A DNA stretch of 64,000 nt, taken from assembly GCA_027621405.1 (NCBI GenBank), contig JAQCBT010000014.1, positions 1 to 64,000 on the forward strand, given 5' to 3'. Below, in pieces: positions 1 through 8,011 of the stretch. How positions within the stretch are numbered: position 1 is the stretch's first letter; each line of letters begins with the position of its first letter. The position numbers were made by a program, and so were the translations under genes. The DNA comes from Pseudomonadota bacterium (GTDB lineage: Bacteria; Pseudomonadota; Gammaproteobacteria; Pseudomonadales; Pseudohongiellaceae). The notes beneath the pieces were generated by a model. It had not been told where the DNA came from. It searched no databases and saw only the letters and a program-made list of their open reading frames with translations.

Positions 1-145
1 CATCCTGGCGCCTGACAGCCATGCGGCCACCGTAACCCCGCGACTTTTCGAACACGGTTACCCTTGCCTGTTCATGTATCTGCCGCGCGAGAGTAATACC
101 CGCCATGCCGGCGCCGATGATGGCGACTGTCTTTTGCTTTTTCAC
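1..145 (-). CDS. FAD/NAD(P)-dependent oxidoreductase, N-terminal fragment (runs off window)
   Basis: Reading the minus strand from a GTG at 145 gives 48 residues. They begin with a few lysines and a Rossmann dinucleotide-binding motif (GAGMAGITLA), followed by an acidic strand end (VFEKS) and a GGRM motif. This is the FAD-binding start of amine-oxidase/renalase-like flavoproteins; the substrate cannot be told from this fragment. The rest lies beyond the left edge. No Shine-Dalgarno is visible, because a palindromic repeat starts 7 bases upstream of the start codon, so either the leader is disrupted or the true start lies slightly further in. The family call is solid, the start is not. Confidence 0.7.
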   Translation of the reverse strand, partial: MKKQKTVAIIGAGMAGITLARQIHEQARVTVFEKSRGYGGRMAVRRQD

Positions 146-151
146 GGATTA

Positions 152-197
152 AATAGGGACAGATTTATTTCCCAGGGAAAATAAATCTGTCCCTGTT
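152..197. repeat. GGGACAG palindromic repeat, copy 1
   Basis: An inverted repeat with arms AATAGGGACAGATTTATTT and AAATAAATCTGTCCCTgTT around an 8-9 base loop. The same arms recur at about 19627 and 63692. This copy has one mismatch near the outer end. It sits between the oxidoreductase start and the end of the next gene, both on the minus strand. Such hairpins are commonly associated with REP-type elements mobilised by RAYT transposases; that link is inferred, as no transposase is in the window. Confidence 0.85.
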
Positions 198-202
198 AGC
201 TA

Positions 203-1288
203 TTACTCTGGCAACGCCATGCCTCTTGCCTGCAAGACCTCGACGAATGTCATCGAGGCATTCACGCCGGTTGGGAATCCTGAATAGAGTGTGGCATGGG
301 CAATTAACTCGGCGATCTCCTGGGTTGTCAGGCCGTTGTCCAGGCCCCGGTTCAGGTGAACACGTAGTTGATCGGTCTGGTAATTGGCGAGTGTGACCGC
401 GATAGTAGCGAGGCTGCGCTCACGAGGTGACAGGCCAGCGCGGGTCCAGGTTTCACCGTAGACCAGACCATCGATCAATTCATCAAGATAGGGTGCAGCA
501 GGGAAGCGGCCATCAGCCATGGGCAGGCCTCTCGCTTCATAGACCTCGGCCACGACCCGCGCCGCGTTCACTCCCGTGGGGAAGCCGGCATAGAAGGTCA
601 CGTGGGTGATGATCTCGGCAATCTCTTCCTGGGTGACGCCGTTATCCAGCGCCCGGCCCACGTGGTAGCGCACTTCGCTCGACGCATACAGCGCTGTGCC
701 TACAGCGACGGTAATCATGCTGCGATCCCGTGGTGACAGTTCTTCCCGTTTCCAGGTTTCGGCATAGACCACCTGGTTAAGCAGGTCACGCAGGTAAGGT
801 GTCTGGGGAAACGCGCCGGGGAATTCCAGTTCCGGGTCGACCGGTGGCTGGCGGTCGGAAGCGCCTGGAGGGCTGGCAGGCAAGCCGCGCTCGGCGAAGA
901 CTTCTGCGGCTACTCGTGCCGCATTCACGCCAGTCGGGAAACCCGAGTACCACAGGGTGTGGGCGATTATTTCGGAGATCTCTGCCTGGGTGACGCCGTT
1001 GTCCAGGGCCCGGCCTATGTGCAGGCGTAACTCGTTAGTGGCATATAACGCCTGGTTGACCGCGACGGTAATCATGCTGCGGTCCCGGGCCGACAGGCCG
1101 GGACGTTGCCAGACCTCGCCATACACATAAGTGTCGCGTACCTCGCCGAGGTAGGGTGCGCCGTCATAGAAGCCGGTGGGCGCTGGAGGCTGCTGCGCGA
1201 ACACGCTCGAACAGAGCAATAGCGCGGCTAGTGTTGCATGCAGCCAGGAGCGGCGTGGCAGTGAAGTAGGGAAAGTGGGGCGAGACAT
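203..1288 (-). CDS. Secreted protein with three tandem carboxymuconolactone decarboxylase (CMD/AhpD-like) domains
   Basis: 361 residues starting at ATG 1288, preceded by GAGGGAG about 7 bases upstream. A longer frame exists but lacks a site. Residues 1-31 form a signal peptide (hydrophobic LHATLAALLLCSS, ending VFAQ). Three copies of a roughly 90-residue module follow. Each has the pattern RDRSMITVAV, an HIGRALDNGVT-type segment, a (S/A)EIIAH helix and YSGFPTGVNA, as in the CMD family. The mature protein contains no cysteine, so it cannot use the CxxC redox chemistry of AhpD. Single-domain CMD proteins normally assemble as trimers or hexamers, so this chain may build a pseudo-trimer by itself. 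Substrate unknown; periplasmic location is inferred from the signal peptide. Confidence 0.85.
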   Translation of the reverse strand: MSRPTFPTSLPRRSWLHATLAALLLCSSVFAQQPPAPTGFYDGAPYLGEVRDTYVYGEVWQRPGLSARDRSMITVAVNQALYATNELRLHIGRALDNGVTQAEISEIIAHTLWYSGFPTGVNAARVAAEVFAERGLPASPPGASDRQPPVDPELEFPGAFPQTPYLRDLLNQVVYAETWKREELSPRDRSMITVAVGTALYASSEVRYHVGRALDNGVTQEEIAEIITHVTFYAGFPTGVNAARVVAEVYEARGLPMADGRFPAAPYLDELIDGLVYGETWTRAGLSPRERSLATIAVTLANYQTDQLRVHLNRGLDNGLTTQEIAELIAHATLYSGFPTGVNASMTFVEVLQARGMALPE

Positions 1289-1480
1289 AACTGGACTCCC
1301 TCGATTGTTATTCTTGTCAGGTGAATGATTGCTTGGAAGATGAAGCATAAAGCAAAACACCTTAAAAAGCTGAAGTCTTGAATGGCTTTTGAACTTCGAG
1401 AACAGAGCTTTAGTTGTTCTGGATCAGGGAAATGTCCTGACCTACTTTGGTTTTGTCGGCTTAAGTTTTATTCTGGGCCC

Positions 1481-1942
1481 ATGAAGAAAGTCCTTCTTGT
1501 CATCCTGGTGGTGCTCGCAGGTTGTGCCCAGAGTGAGCACGGCACTGGAATCGACGGCCGGGAATCGGTGAGTGATGCAGCCTTGCACGCCCTGATGGCC
1601 CAGCGTATCGAAGAGCTTTACCAGCGCATTGAGGTGTTGGCCTTCGACCAGAACCGTACCTTGCCGGAACTCGATCAGGACCGGCGGCGGGCGGCCAGCG
1701 AGATAGCGAACAGCGCCGGCAGCCTGTCCTCCATCGCTACCGAACTGATGCAGCTATCAGAGTCCCTGGATCTTACTGAGTCCAACCGGCAACAATTCCA
1801 GGCCTTGTCACAGAATCTGCAGAGTGCCAGCAACGAAGTGCGCAGCGCGGCGGCGGATGCTTCCTCAGAGGATCTTGCCAACAGTGTGACCAGGCTGCAG
1901 GGCACCTGCACGGCCTGTCATAGCCTGTATCGTGGAAGGTGA
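1481..1942 (+). CDS. Lipoprotein with a C-terminal single heme c site (cytochrome c'/c556-like)
   Basis: 153 residues. The start ATG 1481 gives a classic lipoprotein signal (MKKVLLVILVVLAGC), so the mature protein should be lipid-anchored at its Cys15. The body is almost entirely helical in appearance, with many Ala, Ser, Leu and Gln. A single CTACH heme-binding motif lies close to the C terminus, the position seen in four-helix-bundle class II cytochromes. Length and heme placement fit that fold, but sequence identity to a named family is not obvious. Its stop codon overlaps the start of the porin gene, so the two are almost certainly co-translated. It could be an electron-transfer or heme-sensing partner for whatever passes through the porin. 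Confidence 0.75.
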   Translation: MKKVLLVILVVLAGCAQSEHGTGIDGRESVSDAALHALMAQRIEELYQRIEVLAFDQNRTLPELDQDRRRAASEIANSAGSLSSIATELMQLSESLDLTESNRQQFQALSQNLQSASNEVRSAAADASSEDLANSVTRLQGTCTACHSLYRGR

Positions 1943-3141
1943 TGTTCCGATTCTGTATTGCAGTAGTGCTGACGATGTTTGGCACGGGTGAAATGCTCGC
2001 TGCCGAAGCGCAGGGGAGCTTTGTGTCTGGTGCTGTGCCGGGAACTGTCCGCTTTACCGGCAGTGAGAAATCCTTTGGCATTGGTGGTCGTCTGGAGTCC
2101 CACGCGGTACTGAGTGATGTGGCTTTCGACGCGAACCAGTCGGGGCGGGATCGCCTGCGATTCTCCCAGATACCGGTTGAGCGCAACGACAATAGTAGCC
2201 AGTTTCGCTTCAATTCCCGGGACAGCCGTCTGTGGTTTCGCTTGCAGCGACCCCTGCAAGACCATGACTTCAACGTCTATGTGGAAACAGAATTTACCGA
2301 CAAGCCCGGCACCTACAATATGTTTGTGCGTCACGCCTATCTCAGCGTCGGTCCGCTGCTCGCCGGCAGATCCTATACTACATTCATCGACAGTGCTGCC
2401 TTGCCCGATGTGGATTCGGGCTCGGGACCGGGCGAGATATTCCTGAAGCGAGGCCAGCTACGCTGGACCCAGGCTTTCGACAACGGCATGGAGCTGGCGC
2501 TGGCTCTGGAAGAGCCGGACAGTGTCATCAACGACCCGAACAGTGTCATCAATGACCCGAACAGCAATCGCACTTCTACCATCGAAGATGACCAGGTGCC
2601 GACCATCGTAAGCAAGCTGGGATGGCATGAAGACTGGGGGCAGGTTTCTGTTGCAACCATGATACGCGAGCTGTGCTGGCAGCAGGATAATAAGCACGCT
2701 TCGGAATTAGCGGGTGCGATTGGAGTCTCCGGCAGGCTGAATGTGGGCGTAGTAAATAACATTCGTTTTATGGCCAGCTACGGAAATGGTGTCGGTCGAT
2801 TTATTACCCTGGGTGCTTATGCAGATGCCAGCCTGGACAGCAACTACGGAGAGCTGAAAACTCACCCTGCATTGGGTGCGCAGCTTGCGTACCAGCACTT
2901 CTGGAATCCAGCCTGGCGATCCACGGTATCTGTTGGTTGGTCGCAGGCCAGTCTTCCCGATGGCATCAGCAGATTGATGACGGAGCGGGCGGGGTCGATA
3001 CAGGCGAACCTGTTCTGGAGTCCGGTGCCGGAGCTGAGTGTTGGTTTGGAGTACCTGCATGCAAGGCAGCAATTGCTGAACGGTCAGGATGGAGAATTAA
3101 ACCGGTTTATGCTTTCCACCAGGTATACACTGGAATTGTAA
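1942..3141 (+). CDS. DcaP-like outer membrane porin
   Basis: 399 residues from ATG 1942, which overlaps the TGA of the preceding lipoprotein; a GTG one codon upstream is an alternative. It has an N-terminal signal peptide (ends EMLAAEA). Next comes a region of the form VPGTVRFTGSEKSFGIGGR and alternating beta strands such as SRLWFRLQRP, FNVYVETEF and RHAYLSVGPLLAGRSYTTF, the pattern of DcaP-family trimeric porins. It ends in a hydrophobic strand (STRYTLEL) expected for BAM recognition. DcaP-type porins take up negatively charged or aromatic small molecules; substrate here unknown. A perfect in-frame heptapeptide duplication (SVINDPN twice, about 2521-2562) lies in a likely loop. Confidence 0.8.
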   Translation: MFRFCIAVVLTMFGTGEMLAAEAQGSFVSGAVPGTVRFTGSEKSFGIGGRLESHAVLSDVAFDANQSGRDRLRFSQIPVERNDNSSQFRFNSRDSRLWFRLQRPLQDHDFNVYVETEFTDKPGTYNMFVRHAYLSVGPLLAGRSYTTFIDSAALPDVDSGSGPGEIFLKRGQLRWTQAFDNGMELALALEEPDSVINDPNSVINDPNSNRTSTIEDDQVPTIVSKLGWHEDWGQVSVATMIRELCWQQDNKHASELAGAIGVSGRLNVGVVNNIRFMASYGNGVGRFITLGAYADASLDSNYGELKTHPALGAQLAYQHFWNPAWRSTVSVGWSQASLPDGISRLMTERAGSIQANLFWSPVPELSVGLEYLHARQQLLNGQDGELNRFMLSTRYTLEL

Positions 3142-3208
3142 TAGCGACATCTCTGGCACGGAATTGGTAGACGATGGGCTCAGTCTTGAGCGATGTATCG
3201 TAGCAGCT

Positions 3209-4327
3209 CTAGCGCAATCCAGTACCTTGAACGATTCGCCACATGAGTCCGTCCAGGTCGGCTTCGAAATTTGCCTCCAGGGAGCGTGTGTTCACAAACA
3301 CGGCCCAGGCCTGGTTGTCACTGGTACGCACCGCTACGCTGCCGGTGCCCGGCAATGATCCCATGTGCCACCAGTTACCATACTGGTTCACTGCCCATCC
3401 CATGGCGTAGTTGGCATTGTGTTGGTTGGGGCTGGTCATGGTGCGAATGCTATTGGGCTGCAGTATGTCGGGTGGGGAATCGAATCCATCAACCAGTAGC
3501 AGAAACTTCACCATGTCAGTTGCTGTTGCACTCCAGCCGCCATGGGAATCCATGCGACGTACCGGTATGGAATAGGCAGACGTCTCTTCCTGTGAGTAAT
3601 ACTGAACCTCACGGTTTCCGCCGGAGTTAAAATTACCGGCAATGGTAAAACTGTTGAGCATGGCTGCTGATGTCATGGACTGAAAGTAGTCGTCGTAGTC
3701 CTGGTCGGAAACTTTCTCGATCACGCGCCCCAGCACGCTGTAGCCAAAATTGGAGTAATGGTAGCTGGTGCCGGGGGCGCGGCTTAGTCTGCGGGTATCC
3801 AGCACCCATTGAATGAGTTCCTCGTGCGTATCCAGCGGGTTGAGGAACATGGGATCGTTAGCCTCGTTGCTCCATTCGCTGCCAGCGCCATGTTCGAGTA
3901 GATGCCTGACCGTGAGTACGCGGACGTTGGGATCAGTGGTGTTGTATTCCTGTCCGAGAATGCCGCCCTCGCCGAAAATTCTGTCATCCAGGTTTAGCTT
4001 CCCCTGTTCGACCAGGTGCATGATCATGACGGATGTAATGGGTTTGGAGAGGCTGGCAATGCGGAAGAGATGCCGGGGTGTGGCCAGAATGTTGTTCTCG
4101 ATACTGGCCGCACCGTAGGCTTTTGCCAGGACTATTTCACCGTCCTTGGCCCAGGCGAGAGATAGCGCTGGCACCTTGTAGCGCGCCATGAAGTCCGCCA
4201 CCGCGCGGTCGGCCACACCGATCTGTGTCGGAGTCAGGCTGATGCCTTCGCCCTCGGAATCGGTGACGCTTATATAGGTGAAATAGGCCAGGCCTGCGAT
4301 AGAGGCCAGTAACAACAGGTTTCTCAA
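3209..4327 (-). CDS. Serine hydrolase of the class C beta-lactamase/PBP-like family
   Basis: The frame is open up to 4603, but that end overlaps the divergent MutS-like gene. I therefore take the TTG at 4327, giving 372 residues that begin with a membrane anchor or signal (RNLLLLASIAGLAYFTYI). The catalytic SxxK is visible as SLSK (about S92/K95), followed by the YSN motif in YHYSNFGYSV. A C-terminal WWHMGSLPG stretch occupies the place of the KTG/HTG box. This is the beta-lactamase/esterase superfamily (Pfam Beta-lactamase); members are esterases, D-aminopeptidases or carboxypeptidases, and true beta-lactamase activity is not implied. A paralogous fold is at 30511-31836. The start codon is uncertain. 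Confidence 0.8.
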   Translation of the reverse strand: MRNLLLLASIAGLAYFTYISVTDSEGEGISLTPTQIGVADRAVADFMARYKVPALSLAWAKDGEIVLAKAYGAASIENNILATPRHLFRIASLSKPITSVMIMHLVEQGKLNLDDRIFGEGGILGQEYNTTDPNVRVLTVRHLLEHGAGSEWSNEANDPMFLNPLDTHEELIQWVLDTRRLSRAPGTSYHYSNFGYSVLGRVIEKVSDQDYDDYFQSMTSAAMLNSFTIAGNFNSGGNREVQYYSQEETSAYSIPVRRMDSHGGWSATATDMVKFLLLVDGFDSPPDILQPNSIRTMTSPNQHNANYAMGWAVNQYGNWWHMGSLPGTGSVAVRTSDNQAWAVFVNTRSLEANFEADLDGLMWRIVQGTGLR

Positions 4328-4462
4328 GGCGGCTTTCCAGTTCCCGGAGCGAAGCGAGCGACAGCAACGAGAATAAAGAGAGGCAGAGGTAAAATCCAGC
4401 GGCGTTGTGTGCTTAAATGACCTCTTACTGACGTCCGCCCTGCTTATCACGAGACTAAAACC

Positions 4463-5935
4463 ATGCGCCTTGCAGGAATGCCCACTCCCGGCGAAAGCGG
4501 TCGCAAGACCAATCTTGGCAAGCGCTACCTGACTTTCGATCGTACCACTCAGTCTCTGGAGAGTTTGCACGAGGGATTTGCGCCCCTCGTGCTCGATGCC
4601 CACACGCTTAAGGACCTGGAAATCTTCGAAACCGACAGCGATGCCAAAAGCCTGTATGAGTTTTGCAAATTCACTCGCACGGAAGGCGGCGCAAAACTAT
4701 TACGCAAGCGCATGGAGCGGCCCTGGTGTGAAGGCGAGCGAATCCAGATTACTCAACAGTCTATTGCGTTTATCTGTGCGAACAGGGAAATCTTTGAAAC
4801 CTTGCCCGCGTATATTGTGCAGAGCGTGGAAAGCTACCAGCGCGAGGTGTTGCTGAGTGTCACGGACAGGAATCCGATTGCCTTTGTGCTGCAGGCATTC
4901 AATGTGTATTTCAACCATGACCGACACTACCGAAGCATGGTGCGCGGCGTGCAATACACCTGCAGCGTCATTCGTTCCCTGCGCGAATTCATGGCACACA
5001 ATGAGCTGGAGTCAGCAGTGGGCGAGTTGGTTCCGCTGTTGCTTGAGATGCAGGAATTGTTGTCCTACCCCTGGATTAGTGAAGTGCCAAAGCAGCAGGT
5101 GGCGGGTAGCTCGCCTCTCAAGATTTTTCGGCTCGATCAACTTTTTCGCCAGCATCACAAGAGTGCTGTGCTTCGCATTTTGCAGATCGTGTATGAGATG
5201 GATGCACTTATCTCTATGGCCGATGCCACACTCAATCATGGGTTTACCTTGCCTCAGGTTCTGGATGGTGAGCTGAGGATTGAAGCCAATGAGCTCATCC
5301 ATCCTTATTTAAAGAAGCCGGTAGCCAACGCGGTGGCGCTGAATCAACAGCAGCGTCTGCTCTTTCTTACCGGGCCCAATATGGCGGGTAAGACAACTTA
5401 TCTGCGGGCAGTAGCGATTGCCTTGTACCTCGGGCATCTGGGCATGGGTGTGCCGGCGAAGAGTTTTGGCTTTGTGCCTGTCGAGAGACTCTACAGTTCC
5501 ATTTCTCTCAATGATGACTTGCACGCGGGTATCAGCTACTTCCGTGCCGAGGCGCTGCGGATCAAAGCCGTGGCCGAGTCCATCGCCGAGGGTCGCAGTG
5601 TTGTAGCGGTCATGGATGAGCCGTTCAAGGGAACAAACGTGAAAGATGCTTACGATGCATCGCTGGCCGTGTTGAATCGCTTTGCCAACAAGAGCGGTTG
5701 CCTGTTCCTGTTCTCTTCTCACCTGATCGAGCTGGATGAACAACTGGAAGAAGCGCAATTCATCACCCGTTCACATTTTGTTGCCGATGTGGAAGGAGGT
5801 AAGCTTTCTTTCGATTACCTGCTTCGCCCGGGAGTGTCGGACCAGCGTCTCGGTGTGAGAGTGCTTGAGGAAGAGGGAGTGTTTGCTCTGCTGGATGGGA
5901 TGAAGAAGAAAGGCACAGAGTCGCTGGAATCATAG
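4463..5935 (+). CDS. MutS-family DNA-binding ATPase lacking the mismatch-recognition domain
   Basis: 490 residues. The C-terminal third is a MutS ATPase. It has Walker A GPNMAGKTT at residues 304-312, a stretch YFRAEALRIKAV typical of the MutS signature region, and Walker B VVAVMDEP at 380-387 followed by FKGTN. Residues 40-300 resemble the core/lever helices (domain III/IV). The N-terminal mismatch-recognition domain I and connector II of MutS (about 850 residues in total) are absent. Small MutS homologues of this kind exist in several phyla and are of unclear role; a recombination or structure-specific function is possible. Divergent from the beta-lactamase-like gene and followed after 39 bp by a DoxX gene. 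Function beyond ATPase/DNA clamp is inference. Confidence 0.8.
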   Translation: MRLAGMPTPGESGRKTNLGKRYLTFDRTTQSLESLHEGFAPLVLDAHTLKDLEIFETDSDAKSLYEFCKFTRTEGGAKLLRKRMERPWCEGERIQITQQSIAFICANREIFETLPAYIVQSVESYQREVLLSVTDRNPIAFVLQAFNVYFNHDRHYRSMVRGVQYTCSVIRSLREFMAHNELESAVGELVPLLLEMQELLSYPWISEVPKQQVAGSSPLKIFRLDQLFRQHHKSAVLRILQIVYEMDALISMADATLNHGFTLPQVLDGELRIEANELIHPYLKKPVANAVALNQQQRLLFLTGPNMAGKTTYLRAVAIALYLGHLGMGVPAKSFGFVPVERLYSSISLNDDLHAGISYFRAEALRIKAVAESIAEGRSVVAVMDEPFKGTNVKDAYDASLAVLNRFANKSGCLFLFSSHLIELDEQLEEAQFITRSHFVADVEGGKLSFDYLLRPGVSDQRLGVRVLEEEGVFALLDGMKKKGTESLES

Positions 5936-5974
5936 ACGGCGGTTTTCATGCCGCAAACGAGTCAGGAATTACCT

Positions 5975-6385
5975 ATGCCGAAAACTTTTGAATTACTGTG
6001 CGCCACTTCCGGCCGGGTCATCCTTGGCCTTTACTTCCTGTTGCCCGGAGCCTTGCTGAAGATCTTCAATCCTGAAGCCACTGCGGAAGCCATGGCGGCG
6101 AAAGGGATGTTCGCGGTTTCCTTCTTCCTTATATTGACCATCATCATCCAGTTTGCAGGCGGGGTGGCCATGATCGTCGGCTACCAGACCAGGATTGCCG
6201 CCTTCATCCTCGCCGGCTTGACCCTGGTGATTAATCTGGTGATGCACAACTTCTGGGAAGTACCGTCCGAAACCCAGAACTTTGTCAAGAATCTGGGCAT
6301 ATTCGCGGGGCTGCTGGTATGCGCCGGCCTGGGAGCTGGGCAGTGGAGTCTGGACTACAGGATGTCTGCGAAGCAGGGTGGGTAA
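5975..6385 (+). CDS. DoxX family inner membrane protein
   Basis: 136 residues from ATG 5975, which has AGGAA six bases upstream; an ATG at 5948 has no site. Four hydrophobic segments are visible (LGLYFLLPGALLKIF; FAVSFFLILTIIIQFAGGVAMIVGY; IAAFILAGLTLVINLVMHNFW; LGIFAGLLVCAGLGAG), with the RVILGLYFLLPG start typical of DoxX/SURF4-like proteins. DoxX proteins are small four-helix membrane proteins linked to quinone or redox functions, but their biochemistry is poorly defined. The gene follows the MutS-like gene by 39 bp on the same strand and may be co-transcribed. Downstream lies a repeat array rather than another gene. Confidence 0.85.
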   Translation: MPKTFELLCATSGRVILGLYFLLPGALLKIFNPEATAEAMAAKGMFAVSFFLILTIIIQFAGGVAMIVGYQTRIAAFILAGLTLVINLVMHNFWEVPSETQNFVKNLGIFAGLLVCAGLGAGQWSLDYRMSAKQGG

Positions 6386-6409
6386 AGCAACCCGATTGCG
6401 GGCCTATTT

Positions 6410-6584
6410 ATAGGACACCCATATAATTTGAGCCCCTGCGCGGAACTCATTTGCAGGACACCCAACCAAAATTTGCAGGACACCCATCTAAATTTTTGAC
6501 TTTCCCGCCGCTTTCCGAATAATTTTTATTCGGATAAGGAGTTGAAATAGATAGGGAAAATATCAAAAACTTAAGTGGGTGTCC
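6410..6584. repeat. GGACACCC repeat array, copy A
   Basis: Three direct copies of AGGACACCCA (near 6412, 6455 and 6478) are followed by one inverted copy (TGGGTGTCCT near 6575). Between them is a short perfect hairpin, CCGAATA/TATTCGG (6514-6533 region). The unit fills the gap between convergent genes doxX and the SET gene. A second array with the same logic is at 11947-12078. No open reading frame is inside. Reads as a non-autonomous mobile or REP/BIME-like element; the mobilising enzyme is not in the window. Confidence 0.75.
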
Positions 6585-6602
6585 TTTAAATATGACGCCG
6601 GC

Positions 6603-7097
6603 TTAGCTGCGTCGGGCGGCTCTTGCTGGTGCTGTTATATCGGGTGAAAACTGCTTGCGACCCAGTACGACTCCGCGGCAATTGGCTGCGCCGCAGCAGC
6701 AGGGGAAAGATTTGAAGAGGTAGTCTTCGGTCTGGGCATAGTCCATGGTTACCAGGTCACCCTTCCTGATGGGCTTGGTGGCGATGAATCGACGGTTCTC
6801 GACATCCACATGGCAATTCGGGTCACAGCTGTGCAGGATCTTGCCGTAGAAATATGGATCATGCAGATGCTGGTTTTTTCCAACCTGAAGGGAGAACTGT
6901 GTCACCTCTGCGGAAACTGTTCCGGTCAAGGCGAACACGACGTCACCGGATTCGAATGAGGTCAGGCTGACTACACCCTGGCCCTCTCCATTCCTGAATT
7001 GCTTTATACGGAAGCGGTCGCGGGTAGGCTCGTGCTCGAAGGATGGGATGCTTTCTGGATAGAAGCGCTGCATCTTCAGTCGAATGGAATCAGTCAT
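6603..7097 (-). CDS. Small SET-domain protein, predicted lysine methyltransferase
   Basis: 164 residues, ATG 7097 with GAGGAAC upstream. The SET core is clear. GEGQGVVSLTSFESGDVVF matches the first SET motif, ILHSCDPNCHVDV is the NHSCxPN-type pseudoknot segment (here HSCDPNC), and KPIRKGDLVTMDYAQTED carries the catalytic tyrosine. A cysteine-rich post-SET zinc motif follows (CCCGAANCRG). SET enzymes transfer methyl from SAM to protein lysines. Bacterial examples are rare compared with eukaryotes and have few known substrates. It lies 38 bp downstream of a second, unrelated methyltransferase on the same strand, which suggests an operon. Substrate unknown. Confidence 0.85.
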   Translation of the reverse strand: MTDSIRLKMQRFYPESIPSFEHEPTRDRFRIKQFRNGEGQGVVSLTSFESGDVVFALTGTVSAEVTQFSLQVGKNQHLHDPYFYGKILHSCDPNCHVDVENRRFIATKPIRKGDLVTMDYAQTEDYLFKSFPCCCGAANCRGVVLGRKQFSPDITAPARAARRS

Positions 7098-7135
7098 AAT
7101 TTTTTGTTCCTCAAAAGAATCTGTCGTTAATGCCT

Positions 7136-8011
7136 TCAGGCTCTAGTGTGTGACGTTGTGGTGAGGTCTATCCACGGGGACGCGCCTGTACTGAGTAGCT
7201 CGCGACTGACCGTTGCACTGCTTTGTCCGTTGTCTTCATGCCAGGGGTTGTTACCTACGACCAATGGCAAAGAAGCGGCTGCGAAAATGACACCCTGCTT
7301 GTTGCAGTAATCCTGCTCACAGTGAGTGCTTTCTACCCGGATGCTTTGTGGATCGAATCCGGCCTGGGTAAAGGCGTTGGCAAGATCATCCACGTCCAGA
7401 ACCACGTTGGCATAACGTGAAGTCCCAAACTCGAAGAATTCAGTTTTTCTCAGCGACGACAGCACCAGGGTGCCACCGGGCTTGAGCAGTTTCGCCAGTC
7501 GCCTGGTGAATAGCTGCCATTCCTGCTTCGAAGTCGTCACAGCGTCCAGACAATAGTTGCTGATGATGACTTCGTATTGATATCGGGTGCGGATTGGCAG
7601 TGGATCGAAGATATTGCAGGAAACCACTCGCCGCACGAGATCGCGTATATTGTGTGCGCGTTGGCGGATAGCCTTTTCCGACACGACCTTGCCTTCCAGC
7701 TCCAGGCACCTGGCGATGTAGGGTGACCAGTCGAACTCTGCGTCCTCTCCGGCCAGCCAGCGGGTCAGGTATTCACGGTTTGCCGGCACAAAGTCACAAT
7801 AGTGAATGGCCCGCGCTCGACGAGCAGCAGGGATTGCACTGATGAGAACCGGACCGCTGCCAAATTCCAGCACCAGGGGAGCGTGGGGAGCACTGTCGAA
7901 TACGGAGACGAGAAACTGCAGAAGGCCTTCGGACTCTGAATCAATTTCAGAATAGAACGCGCGCAGATATTCCAGCGGACTGAATCCGCCGTAGTCGGCG
8001 AAGTCGCTCAT
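7136..8011 (-). CDS. SAM-dependent methyltransferase of the NNMT/PNMT/TEMT type
   Basis: 291 residues, ATG 8011 with a GGGG stretch six bases upstream. It opens with FSPLEYLRAFYSEIDSE, similar to the start of the NNMT/PNMT/TEMT family, where Y-L-x-x-Y/F and a long helix precede motif I. Motif I is LVLEFGSGPVL, motif post-I HYCDFVPANREYL, then SNYCLDAV and a LLKPGGTLVLSS strand. Family members methylate small amines, such as nicotinamide, phenylethanolamine, or guanidino compounds in bacteria. It precedes the SET-domain gene by 38 bp. An N-methyltransferase of a small molecule is the most likely role; the substrate cannot be predicted. Confidence 0.8.
   Translation of the reverse strand: MSDFADYGGFSPLEYLRAFYSEIDSESEGLLQFLVSVFDSAPHAPLVLEFGSGPVLISAIPAARRARAIHYCDFVPANREYLTRWLAGEDAEFDWSPYIARCLELEGKVVSEKAIRQRAHNIRDLVRRVVSCNIFDPLPIRTRYQYEVIISNYCLDAVTTSKQEWQLFTRRLAKLLKPGGTLVLSSLRKTEFFEFGTSRYANVVLDVDDLANAFTQAGFDPQSIRVESTHCEQDYCNKQGVIFAAASLPLVVGNNPWHEDNGQSSATVSRELLSTGASPWIDLTTTSHTRA

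Noticed and set aside
3156-3200. GGAATTGGTAGACG, resembling the D-arm of a tRNA-Leu, just after the porin gene
   Set aside because: Only about 14 bases match. No acceptor stem, anticodon arm or T-arm can be folded around it, so it is not a tRNA gene and may be chance.
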